A DNA stretch of 64,000 nucleotides from Nocardioides humilatus (GTDB lineage Bacteria; Actinomycetota; Actinomycetes; Propionibacteriales; Nocardioidaceae), in the NCBI RefSeq assembly GCF_008373755.1, contig NZ_VUJV01000005.1, positions 1-64,000 on the forward strand, given 5' to 3'. This document shows, one piece after another, positions 35,745 through 42,806 of the stretch; position 1 is the first letter of the stretch, and each line of letters starts with the position of its first letter. Both the position numbers and the translations under genes were made by a program. A model generated the notes under the pieces. That model searched no databases. It had not been told where the DNA came from and worked only from the letters and a program-made list of their open reading frames with translations.

Positions 35745-36614
35745 TCAGGCTCCTGTCAGTGACGCGGCGATGGGGGCGGTCGGTCGGTCCGCGAGCGCCG
35801 GGGCCACCCGGTGCACCTGGACCCGACCGATCTGCTCACGCTGCCAGGCGGCGGCGAGCGCGGGCGGGGAGTCGAGGGTGGTCTCCGACGAGCCGATGAG
35901 GAAGTACCCACCGGGGTTGAGCATCGGCAGCATCCGCCGGAGGATGTCGTGCCGCACGTCCTTCTCGAAGTAGATGAGGACGTTGCGCAGGAGGATCAGG
36001 TCGAAGGTGCCGAGGCCGGTGAAGGGCGCGGTCAGGTTCTGGCTGCGCAACGTGACCATGTCGCGCAGGTGCGGAGCGACCTCCCACTCGCTGCCGACGC
36101 GGCTGAAGTACTTGACCAGCAGCGTGGCCGGCAGGCCGCGGTTCATCTCGACCTGGCTGTAGCGCCCGGCGCGCACGCGATCGAGCATCGTCGGTGAGTA
36201 GTCGGACGCGACGATCTCGCTCGTCCACCCGGGCGGCAGGTGCTGGTCGAGGAGCATCGCGATCGAGTAGGCCTCCTGGCCGCTCGAGCTCGCGGCACTC
36301 CAGATGCGCAGGCGACGGGTCGCGGCCCGCGCCTGCAGCAGGTCGGGGAGCATGACGTCGGTGAACGCCTGGTACGGCGCGTTGTCGCGGAACCAGCTCG
36401 TCTCGTTGATCGTCAGCGCATCCATCGCCTTGGCGCGCTCGATCGGGTCAGCGAGAATCTTGGTGACGTAGTCGGCGAAGGAGCAACCGGCCTTGGTGGC
36501 GAGGGGCTGCAGTCTCGCTTCGACGAGATACTCCTTGCCCTCGTCGTAGATCATGCCGGTCTCCCGCCGCGTCAGGGCGGAGACCGCCGCGAACGCCTCG
36601 GATGCGGAAACCAT
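35745..36614 (-). CDS. cheR: Chemotaxis protein methyltransferase CheR
   Basis: 289 aa. The N-terminal helical domain contains TGMIYDEGKEYLVEARLQPLA, and the SAM-binding domain contains SAASSSGQEAYSIAMLL and FDLILLRNVLIYFEKDVRHDILRRMLPMLNPGGYFLIGSSE-type sequence. It methylates glutamates of the MCP. First gene of cheR-cheY-cheX-cheY-unknown. The ATG at 36614 lies seven bases after a FliA-type -10 and has no Shine-Dalgarno, so it is probably read from a leaderless mRNA. Confidence 0.95.
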   Translation of the reverse strand: MVSASEAFAAVSALTRRETGMIYDEGKEYLVEARLQPLATKAGCSFADYVTKILADPIERAKAMDALTINETSWFRDNAPYQAFTDVMLPDLLQARAATRRLRIWSAASSSGQEAYSIAMLLDQHLPPGWTSEIVASDYSPTMLDRVRAGRYSQVEMNRGLPATLLVKYFSRVGSEWEVAPHLRDMVTLRSQNLTAPFTGLGTFDLILLRNVLIYFEKDVRHDILRRMLPMLNPGGYFLIGSSETTLDSPPALAAAWQREQIGRVQVHRVAPALADRPTAPIAASLTGA

Positions 36615-36621
36615 GTCCCTC

Positions 36622-36649
36622 TCATCGGGACACTCCCGACGATTCTGAG
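36622..36649 (-). promoter_or_regulatory. FliA-type promoter for cheR (leaderless)
   Basis: Minus strand: CTCA (36649-36646), 16 bases, CCCGATGA (36629-36622); one base differs from GCCGAT. Seven bases separate the -10 from the cheR ATG. A TCGGGA-CAC-TCCCGA palindrome (36625-36639) overlaps the -10 and could be an operator. Confidence 0.55.
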
Positions 36650-36663
36650 CAAACCTGCAACGG

Positions 36664-36691
36664 CTCAGAAGCAGGTGCCGAATGCCGATGC
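36664..36691 (+). promoter_or_regulatory. FliA-type promoter for cheB (leaderless)
   Basis: CTCA (36664-36667), 16 bases, GCCGATGC (36684-36691). Eight bases separate the -10 from the GTG at 36700. The -10 overlaps the ATG codons at 36682 and 36688, which therefore cannot be in the mRNA made from it. The divergent cheR site shares the inverted repeat TTCTGAGC-N12-GCTCAGAA. Confidence 0.6.
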
Positions 36692-36699
36692 TCCGTTAC

Positions 36700-37785
36700 G
36701 TGATCCGCGTCCTGGTCGTCGACGACAGTGCTGTGGTGCGCCGCTTGGTCTCCTCGGCGCTGAGCGAGGCGGGTGACATCCTCGTCGCCGGCGTCGCACG
36801 AGACGGCATCGAGGCCGTGGAGCAGGTCGCGGCGCTCGAGCCGGACGTCGTCGTCCTCGACATCGAGATGCCACGGATGGACGGACTCGGCGCCGTCGTG
36901 GAGATCCGCAAGGACCACCCGCGGCTCCCCATCATCATGTTCTCGACGCTGACCGAACGCGGCGCCACGGCGACGCTCGAGGCGTTGTCCCGCGGCGCCT
37001 CCGACTACGTCACCAAGCCCTCGAACTCCGTGGGCGGGGTCGCCGACGGTATCGCGGCCGTCCGCGAGCAGCTGGTCCCGCGCGTCCGTGCTCTCGCCGG
37101 TCGTCGCCGGCTCGCCTCGGGTGTGCCCCTCGTCCGACCGGCGCCTGTAGCGGCGCCGCCTCCGCGTCCACGCGTCGCAGCTGCTCCGCCCGAGGTGCTC
37201 CTGATCGGGTCGTCCACGGGCGGCCCCGACGCACTGGCCCGGTTGCTCCCCGCTCTTCCGAAGGACCTGCACGTCCCCGTGCTGGTCGTCCAGCACATGC
37301 CGCCCGTCTTCACGACGATGCTCGCCCAGCGGCTGGACCGCGAATGTGCGCTGACCGTCCGCGAGGCGGCCGACGGCGACCCGGTCCGCGCGGGGGAGAT
37401 CCTGATCGCGCCCGGAGACCACCACTTGCGCGTGGTGCGTAGCGCCACCGGGGTGGTGGCCCGCCTCGACCAGGGGCCTCAGGAGAACTTCTGCCGTCCG
37501 GCCGTGGACGTGCTGCTGCGCAGCGCCGTCGACGCCTACGGCGGTCGTGCGCTCGTCACGATCCTGACCGGTATGGGCCAGGACGGACTGGAGGGCTGTC
37601 GTCTGCTCGCCGCGGCCGGTGCACGCGTGCTCGTCCAGGACGAGGCCAGCTCGGTGGTCTGGGGGATGCCCGGTGCGGTCGCTGGGGCCGGCCTGGCCCA
37701 CGGGACCCTGCCGCTCGACGACCTGGCCCGGCACATCATGACCGGGCTGAGGGTACCGGCGGCGCAGGCCGCGATCAGGCCGTGA
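36700..37785 (+). CDS. cheB: Chemotaxis protein-glutamate methylesterase CheB
   Basis: 361 aa from GTG 36700. Receiver domain with Asp8/Asp9 and Asp54 in VVVLDIEMPRMDG, a linker rich in Pro and Ala, then the methylesterase with Ser in IGSSTGGPDA, His in QHMPPVF and Asp in TGMGQDGLEG. It removes MCP methyl groups when phosphorylated by CheA. The ATG at 36682 would add six residues, but the FliA -10 covers it; VIRVLVVDDS is a natural receiver-domain start. The stop overlaps the convergent FliT-like gene by 11 bases. Confidence 0.95.
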   Translation: MIRVLVVDDSAVVRRLVSSALSEAGDILVAGVARDGIEAVEQVAALEPDVVVLDIEMPRMDGLGAVVEIRKDHPRLPIIMFSTLTERGATATLEALSRGASDYVTKPSNSVGGVADGIAAVREQLVPRVRALAGRRRLASGVPLVRPAPVAAPPPRPRVAAAPPEVLLIGSSTGGPDALARLLPALPKDLHVPVLVVQHMPPVFTTMLAQRLDRECALTVREAADGDPVRAGEILIAPGDHHLRVVRSATGVVARLDQGPQENFCRPAVDVLLRSAVDAYGGRALVTILTGMGQDGLEGCRLLAAAGARVLVQDEASSVVWGMPGAVAGAGLAHGTLPLDDLARHIMTGLRVPAAQAAIRP

Positions 37786-38080
37786 AGTCGACGTAGGCGG
37801 GCCGCTCGGGCGCGCCCGTCGCGGAGCGGAAGTTCTGGGTCACTCGTGCCTGCTGACGGTTCTCGATCAGTGTTGCGTTGAGCTGGCCGATCACCGCGTG
37901 CTGTCGCATCTGCAGGTCGCGGGCGCGGAGCACCAGGTCAGCGGGCATCGGGCCCAGGTTGCTCGGCGGCTCCCAGTCGCAGGGCTCGGGACGGGGAGCG
38001 CCGGCGCGCATCGCCTCGAGGCACGTCACGTCGCTCTCGAGACGGTCGAGGACGTCCTCCCAGGACCCGAGGTCGCTCAT
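37775..38080 (-). CDS. Small protein after fliS, FliT-like by position
   Basis: 101 aa, mostly helical: SWEDVLDRLESDVTCLEAMRAG, then LVLRARDLQMRQHAVIGQLNATLIENRQQARVTQNF. It follows fliS by two bases on the same strand. FliT-type chaperones for FliD are small, helical and encoded next to fliS, so this is a reasonable candidate, but sequence similarity is too weak to name it. The start at 38080 gives a normal helix start; an upstream in-frame ATG lies within fliS. Confidence 0.55.
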   Translation of the reverse strand: MSDLGSWEDVLDRLESDVTCLEAMRAGAPRPEPCDWEPPSNLGPMPADLVLRARDLQMRQHAVIGQLNATLIENRQQARVTQNFRSATGAPERPAYVDFTA

Positions 38081-38082
38081 CG

Positions 38083-38463
38083 CTAGACCGCCGCGGCGAC
38101 GGTGGCAGCCTGCTGCCACATGTCCCGGACGCCTCGGGCGAGGAGCAGCGCCTGAGCGGTCGTCTGCTCGTCCCGGTTGACGTTGGCCGCGACCAGCCGG
38201 TTGCGGAGGAACTCGTAGAGCATCGCCAGCTCGTTGCCACCGGAGATGCGGTCGGCCTGCAGGCTCGTGGCCAGCTCGACGACGATCTCCTGGGCGTGCA
38301 AGAGCTGGGTGTGGGCCTCTGCCCAGTCGCGGTCCAGCTGCGCCTGGAGCGCGCGCTCGACGTCGAGGGCGAGCCGCTCGACGAGCATGACGAGGAGGCG
38401 CGCGGGGCTCGCCGTCGACACGGAGTTGCCGACGTAGGCGGCGCGGGCACTGTCGAAGGACAT
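38083..38463 (-). CDS. fliS: Flagellin chaperone FliS
   Basis: 126 aa helical bundle. RAAYVGNSVSTASPARLLVMLVERLALDVERAL matches the FliS pattern with the conserved Tyr near the N terminus and SP-x-LL-x-ML. FliS keeps flagellin monomeric in the cytosol and in many bacteria also binds FliW competitively through flagellin. GGAGG lies six bases upstream of the ATG. It is 11 bases after fliD. Confidence 0.9.
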   Translation of the reverse strand: MSFDSARAAYVGNSVSTASPARLLVMLVERLALDVERALQAQLDRDWAEAHTQLLHAQEIVVELATSLQADRISGGNELAMLYEFLRNRLVAANVNRDEQTTAQALLLARGVRDMWQQAATVAAAV

Positions 38464-38474
38464 GACTGCCTCCA

Positions 38475-39821
38475 TCATCCGTTGTTCGAGGAGAGGCTCG
38501 AGAGCTGGCTGGACAGCCAGGAGGCCTGGCTCTGGAGCTGTCCGAGGGTCACCTCGAGCGCCGAGTACTGACGCTCGAGGGTGCTGCGCCGCTGGGCGAG
38601 TCGCGCGTCCCAGTCGGAGATGTTGTCGTTGAGCCGCGCGATGCCAGCGGTGCTGCTCGTGATCATCGAGGTCAGCGAACCGGTGTACTTGTCGCTGACG
38701 AGCTCGGTGACCTTCTGCACCCGTGCGGCGAATCCGTCGTCGCCGGTGATGGCGGCGGTCACGGCGTCCGGATCGGCGGCGTAGGCCGCCGCGAACTTCG
38801 ACTCGTCGAACGTCAGGTGCCCCGTGCGGTCGACCTCGATGCCGTACGGCGCCAGGGACGTGTCGTCCTCCGGGTAGATCGTCCCGAGCATCTCGGAGGC
38901 GACACGGGGGAGCAGCGAGTTGCCGCTGAGCACGCCTGCCTTGGTCGCATCGGCGTCGTGCGCCGTCTGGCCGGCGATCGTCGAGAGGATGCCGTTCATC
39001 TGGTCGACGACCTTCTTGACCGCGGCCGACCGTGCCGACGCGTCGCGGGCGACCACGACATCGGCGGTGCCGGTGGCGTTGGCGCCGAGGGTGAGGGTCA
39101 CGCCGGGGGTCACGTTGGTGAACGTGTTGGTCGTCGATCCGACGGTGATCCCGCCGACCTCGATCTGCGCATCCCTGCCGGTCTGGACGGAGGCCGCGCC
39201 GCCGAGGAGGGGGGCGCCGCCCGGGAGGGCGAGGGAGAAGTCCTGGAGCTCGCCGGTCGCGGTGGACTCGACCATGAGTCGGTAGGAACCGGTGCCGACC
39301 TGGACGAGGGTCGCACGGAGCCCGGTGTTGTTGGTCGGCTTGTTGATCGCGTCGGCAACCTCCTGGAGGGTGCCCGTGCCCACCGAGAGGGAGACGACCG
39401 AGCCGCCGTCTTGGCGGTCGAGCTCGATGGTCGTGGAGCCGCCGGTCACCAGGTCGGTGGTCGCGTGAGCGTCGGTGAAGGAGACGCGGTGGCTGAGGGC
39501 GGTGTGCCCGATCGTCACGGTGTAGGACGACGGGGTGGCCGCGGTCGTCGCGGTGGCGGTCACCGCGGAGTTGGTGGAGGTGGCCTTCAGGCTCTCCCAC
39601 ACCGAGCTCGTCGTGCTCGAGGGGTGGGCGAGGTCCTTTGCCGCCGAGGCGAGACCGGCGAGCCGGCTGTTGAGGCTCTGGAGGGCGCCGAGCTTGGCCT
39701 GCTCAGACGTGACCTTGCTCTTGAGCTGGGTCTGCGGCTGCGACTCCAGCTGGAGCAGCTGGTTGATGATCGTCGCGGTGTCGAGGCCGCTGGCGAGACC
39801 GCCGATGCTGGCAGTAGCCAC
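38475..39821 (-). CDS. fliD: Flagellar filament cap protein FliD
   Basis: 448 aa. N-terminal FliD_N with IGGLASGLDTATIINQLLQLESQPQ, and a C-terminal coiled-coil FliD_C region with LNDNISDWDARLAQRRSTLERQYSALEVTLGQLQSQASWLSSQLSSL in several heptads. The central region is the variable surface domain. FliD caps the filament. It follows fliC by about 120 bases, with hairpins between, and no FliA-type motif is seen directly upstream, so expression probably depends on read-through from fliC. Confidence 0.9.
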   Translation of the reverse strand: MATASIGGLASGLDTATIINQLLQLESQPQTQLKSKVTSEQAKLGALQSLNSRLAGLASAAKDLAHPSSTTSSVWESLKATSTNSAVTATATTAATPSSYTVTIGHTALSHRVSFTDAHATTDLVTGGSTTIELDRQDGGSVVSLSVGTGTLQEVADAINKPTNNTGLRATLVQVGTGSYRLMVESTATGELQDFSLALPGGAPLLGGAASVQTGRDAQIEVGGITVGSTTNTFTNVTPGVTLTLGANATGTADVVVARDASARSAAVKKVVDQMNGILSTIAGQTAHDADATKAGVLSGNSLLPRVASEMLGTIYPEDDTSLAPYGIEVDRTGHLTFDESKFAAAYAADPDAVTAAITGDDGFAARVQKVTELVSDKYTGSLTSMITSSTAGIARLNDNISDWDARLAQRRSTLERQYSALEVTLGQLQSQASWLSSQLSSLSSNNG

Positions 39822-39846
39822 GATGTGTCTCCCTCCCGGGCTCGAT

Positions 39847-39889
39847 CACGAAGGGCCGGTGGAACGGTGTCGTCCACCGGCCCCTCGTG
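39847..39889 (-). terminator. Long hairpin between fliC and fliD
   Basis: Arms 39847-39863 and 39873-39889 pair over 17 positions with one mismatch and a nine-base loop. A second small hairpin GATCAGC-GGGT-GCTGATC lies at 39919-39936, right after the fliC stop. No T-run follows on the minus strand. The pair may act as a partial terminator or as an mRNA 3'-end protector that lets fliC exceed fliD. Confidence 0.6.
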
Positions 39890-39944
39890 TTGCCCGCATC
39901 TGGGTGGTGGATGCGGTCGATCAGCGGGTGCTGATCAGGCTTGC

Positions 39945-41066
39945 TCAGCCGCGCAGGAGCTGAAGAACGCTCTGCGGGGCGGAGTTGGCCTGGGCGAGCA
40001 TCGCCGTACCTGCCTGGGACAGGATCTGCGAGCGGGTGAAGGACATCATCTCCTTCGCCATGTCCGTGTCACGGATGCGCGACTCGGATGCCGACAGGTT
40101 CTCGATCGCGACGTTGACGTTGGCGATCGTGTGCTCGAACCGGTTCTGGTAGGCACCCAGGGTGGCTCGAGCGCTCGAGACGGCGCTGATCTGGGTGTCG
40201 ATCAGGTTGACCGCGGCCTGGGACGACGCGTGCGTCGCGAAGCTCAGACCACCCGCGATGGCGGAGCCGGCAGCGATGCCGGTACCGGGCGCGGTGACCG
40301 CGACCGTGCCGCCCACCTTCGAGGTGACGACCAGCTGGTTGTCCTGGTCGACCGAGGCCGCGAAGTTGGCCGCGAAGCCGGTGTCGTTGTTGAGCGCGTC
40401 AGCAACGTCGTTCACGGTCTCGTAGGTGCCGGCCGCACCGAGGGTGACGGTGGCGCTGGTCACCGGGCCGGTGGTCGAGAACGTGACCGCACCGGTCACG
40501 GCGGTCGGGGTGAGCACGTTGAACTCGACGCCCGCGTTACCGAGGTTGGCAGCGATCGCAACCATGTTGACCGAGGCCAGGTTGACGGCGATGTTGCTGT
40601 CGGAGTTACCGTCGGCGCCGACCTGGAAGTTCAGGGTGCCGGCGGTGCCGTCGAGCAGCTTCTGGCCGTTGAAGTTGGTCGCGTTGCCGATCCGGGTCAG
40701 CTCCGAGGTCAGCTGCGTCGCTTCCTGGGCGATGTTGGCGCGGGCCGACGCGTTGTTGCTGTCGTTCGACGCCTGGACACCGAGGTCACGCATGCGCTGG
40801 AGGATGGACTGCACCTCGGTCAGCGCACCTTCAGCGGTCTGCACGACCGAGATGCCGTCCTGGGCGTTGCGGACCGCGACCTTGAGACCGCCGACCTGCG
40901 AACGCAGGCCCTCGGAGATCGCGAGGCCGGCTGCGTCGTCGGCAGCACGGTTGATGCGGTAGCCGCTGGAGAGCTTCTCCATCGACTTGCTCATCTCGCT
41001 CTGCGTGACCGACAAGTTGCGGTAGCTGTTCAGAGCGTCGATGTTCTGATTGATTCGAAGACCCAT
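39945..41066 (-). CDS. fliC: Flagellin
   Basis: 373 aa. The conserved N-terminal D0/D1 region (LRINQNIDALNSYRNLSVTQ, KSMEKLSSGYRINRAADDAAGLAISE) and C-terminal D1/D0 region (ENLSASESRIRDTDMAKEMM, MLAQANSAPQSVLQLLRG) flank a modest central domain (about 150-285) that forms the filament surface. Single flagellin gene in the window. GGAGGG is eight bases before the ATG, and a GGA-loop hairpin lies further upstream; together these match the layout of CsrA-repressed flagellin leaders. A FliA-type promoter lies at 41138-41166. Confidence 0.95.
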   Translation of the reverse strand: MGLRINQNIDALNSYRNLSVTQSEMSKSMEKLSSGYRINRAADDAAGLAISEGLRSQVGGLKVAVRNAQDGISVVQTAEGALTEVQSILQRMRDLGVQASNDSNNASARANIAQEATQLTSELTRIGNATNFNGQKLLDGTAGTLNFQVGADGNSDSNIAVNLASVNMVAIAANLGNAGVEFNVLTPTAVTGAVTFSTTGPVTSATVTLGAAGTYETVNDVADALNNDTGFAANFAASVDQDNQLVVTSKVGGTVAVTAPGTGIAAGSAIAGGLSFATHASSQAAVNLIDTQISAVSSARATLGAYQNRFEHTIANVNVAIENLSASESRIRDTDMAKEMMSFTRSQILSQAGTAMLAQANSAPQSVLQLLRG

Positions 41067-41074
41067 GATGACTT

Positions 41075-41125
41075 CCCTCCTGGAACTTAAGGTCTGCTAC
41101 TGGTGATAGGTGCCCGTCCTTGGGC
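41075..41125 (-). promoter_or_regulatory. Putative CsrA-binding leader of fliC
   Basis: On the minus strand the leader has GCCC-AAGGAC-GGGC (41125-41112), a 4-bp stem with GGA in its six-base loop, then about 31 bases later the CAGGAGGGAAG ribosome site (GGAGGG at 41080-41075). A stem-loop GGA plus a second GGA over the ribosome site is how B. subtilis CsrA represses hag. The start would be near 41130, so both sites lie in the mRNA. Confidence 0.5.
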
Positions 41126-41137
41126 CTCCCGCGGTGT

Positions 41138-41166
41138 CCATCGGTGGCAAGGCCCCTCCACCTGAG
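41138..41166 (-). promoter_or_regulatory. FliA-type promoter for fliC
   Basis: Minus strand: CTCA (41166-41163), 17 bases, ACCGATGG (41145-41138). The spacer is one base longer than at the other sites, and the first base of the -10 is A rather than G. Confidence 0.5.
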
Positions 41167-41212
41167 GGAAAGCCACGAAGAATTTGGGGAGCAGAGCTGC
41201 GGACGCGAGGCG

Positions 41213-42070
41213 TCAGCCGGCCGCGTCCACGCGGGTCTCGACCGAGCCGGGACCGCGCCGAAGACCCTGGGCGTGGCGGGCGGCGACGGCAGCGAAGTAG
41301 GCCTCACGTCGGCGGTTGGCGCACCCGCCCTGCTTGCCCACTTCGGTGACGAGAGAGGGCTCCAGGGCGTGGTTGAGCGCGTCGCGCAGCAGTCGGAGCG
41401 CTTCGGCCCGCATCTGCGAGATCCGCGAGTCGGTGACGCCCAGATCGGCAGCGATGTCGGCCATCGGGCGCTCGGCGAAGAAGTAGTCCTCGACGACCGT
41501 GCGCAGGCGGTCGGGGAGCTCGGCGATCGCCTCGGTGAGGTAGGTCAGCTGCTCCTGCTGCTCGATCAGCGCCTCGGGCGACGGCGCCCGCGCCGGCAGC
41601 AGCTCGTCGAGCGAGGTGTTGGTGCTCGCCTGCAACGACAGCACCTGGGCTCGGGAGATGTCGTCCTCGTTGGCCTTGGCCTCCTGCTCCGTCAGCCCGG
41701 CCGCCTGGGCGACCTCCGCGAGGGTGGGCATCCGGCCGAGCACGGTCGCCAGCCGGTTCCTCGACTCGTCGAGGTCGCGGGCCCGGCGCCGGACCGAGCG
41801 CGACGCCCAGTCGATCGAGCGCAGCCCGTCGAGGACGGCGCCGCGGATCCGCGTCGACGCGTAGCGGTCGAACGGGACCCCGCGCGACGCGTCGAAAGCC
41901 TGAGAGGCCTGGACGAGTGCGGTCAGTCCGGCCGAGACGAGGTCGTCGCGGCTGACGTGCGACGGGACCCTGCTCATCGTCTCGCGGACGATGTGCCCGA
42001 CCAGCGGCATGTGGCTGAGGATGCGCCGTTCCGAGTCGGTGCCCTCCGAGTCATCAGGAGTTGGGATCAC
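41213..42070 (-). CDS. fliA: Flagellar sigma factor FliA (sigma-28)
   Basis: 285 aa from GTG 42070. Region 2: PLVGHIVRETMSRVPSHVSRDDLVSAGLTALVQASQAFDASRGVPFDRYASTRIRGAVLDGLRSIDWASRSVRRRARDLDE in pieces. Region 3: RMPTLAEVAQAAGLTEQEA. Region 4: LPDRLRTVVEDYFFAERPMADIAADLGVTDSRISQMRAEALRLLRDAL. The C terminus has an extra Arg-rich tail of about 40 residues. The GTG at 42070 places about 20 residues before the first conserved helix, as in other FliA proteins, but it lacks a clear ribosome site, so the start is uncertain; the frame is open further upstream. It should read the CTCA-N16-GCCGAT promoters listed here. Confidence 0.85.
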   Translation of the reverse strand: MIPTPDDSEGTDSERRILSHMPLVGHIVRETMSRVPSHVSRDDLVSAGLTALVQASQAFDASRGVPFDRYASTRIRGAVLDGLRSIDWASRSVRRRARDLDESRNRLATVLGRMPTLAEVAQAAGLTEQEAKANEDDISRAQVLSLQASTNTSLDELLPARAPSPEALIEQQEQLTYLTEAIAELPDRLRTVVEDYFFAERPMADIAADLGVTDSRISQMRAEALRLLRDALNHALEPSLVTEVGKQGGCANRRREAYFAAVAARHAQGLRRGPGSVETRVDAAG

Positions 42071-42256
42071 TCCGGAAGCGTGTGGGCGCGACGACGTCGC
42101 GATGAGGGGAACGAGTCGAACCGGGTCCCGCGTCCGGGGTATTCGGGACCGCATCGGGCCCCGGGGCCCGGAGGGCCTGGGACCCGGTCCCGGTCTGAAT
42201 AGCCCACCACCCCTGACCGTTCGTAGGAGGCGGACCCGACGAGTCCCGGATTTCGG

Positions 42257-42284
42257 CTCAGGTCTGCTCACCAGCGGGCGATGG
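42257..42284 (+). promoter_or_regulatory. FliA-type promoter for flgN-flgK-flgL
   Basis: CTCA (42257-42260), 16 bases, GGCGATGG (42277-42284), one base from GCCGAT. Leader to the flgN GTG about 35 bases. The remaining fliA-flgN gap (42071-42256) holds several GGGAC and GTCCC elements, including GGGAC-CCG-GTCCC at 42179-42191. Confidence 0.5.
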
Positions 42285-42326
42285 GAAACGCAGATTCTGT
42301 CGTGGGGACATCCGGGAAGGAACGTC

Positions 42327-42806
42327 GTGGAAAAGCTGTCGCTGATCCTGTGGCGGGAGCGCGAGCTGATGGAGCTCCTGTCGTACAAGCTCGAGGTCGA
42401 GCGGCTGGTGCTTGCCAGCGGTCGCACCCGGTGGCTCATCAACGCCACCCGGGAGATCGAGGACGTGCTCGCCACCATCCGTGAGACCGAGGTGCTGCGC
42501 GCGGTCGCGGCCGACGAGGCCGCCGCCGACCTCGGACTCAGCGCCGACTCGTCGTTGGCGACGCTCGCCGCCGCCGCGCCCGACCCCTGGGGCTCCCTGC
42601 TGCTGGAGCACCGCGACGCTTTCGTCGCGGCCGCGCGGGAGATCGCCCAGTTGTCGGAGGACAACCACGAGCTCCTCACCGCCGGCTTCCGGTCCGCGCG
42701 CGCGACCCTGCTCGGCATCGTCGGCGCCGGTCCCGAGGGCTACACCCAGGACGGCGCGGCCGTGGTGGGAGCGCCTCGCACCGGCCTGGTCGACAGGACC
42801 CTGTGA
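42327..42806 (+). CDS. flgN: FlgN-type chaperone for hook-filament junction proteins
   Basis: 159 aa, almost all helical: LSLILWRERELMELLSYKLEVERLVLASGRTRWLINATREIEDVL matches the FlgN family pattern. It escorts FlgK and FlgL, which are the next two genes. The GTG at 42327 has AAGGAA seven bases upstream. The stop overlaps the flgK ATG by one base (TGATG). Confidence 0.85.
   Translation: MEKLSLILWRERELMELLSYKLEVERLVLASGRTRWLINATREIEDVLATIRETEVLRAVAADEAAADLGLSADSSLATLAAAAPDPWGSLLLEHRDAFVAAAREIAQLSEDNHELLTAGFRSARATLLGIVGAGPEGYTQDGAAVVGAPRTGLVDRTL

Noticed and set aside
36625-36639. TCGGGA-CAC-TCCCGA palindrome at cheR as a DosR box
   Set aside because: The right arm lacks GTCCC and the spacing is wrong; part of it is explained by the promoter -10.
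36682-36699. CheB start at ATG 36682 or 36688
   Set aside because: Both lie in the -10 of the FliA-type promoter; GTG 36700 gives a normal receiver-domain start.
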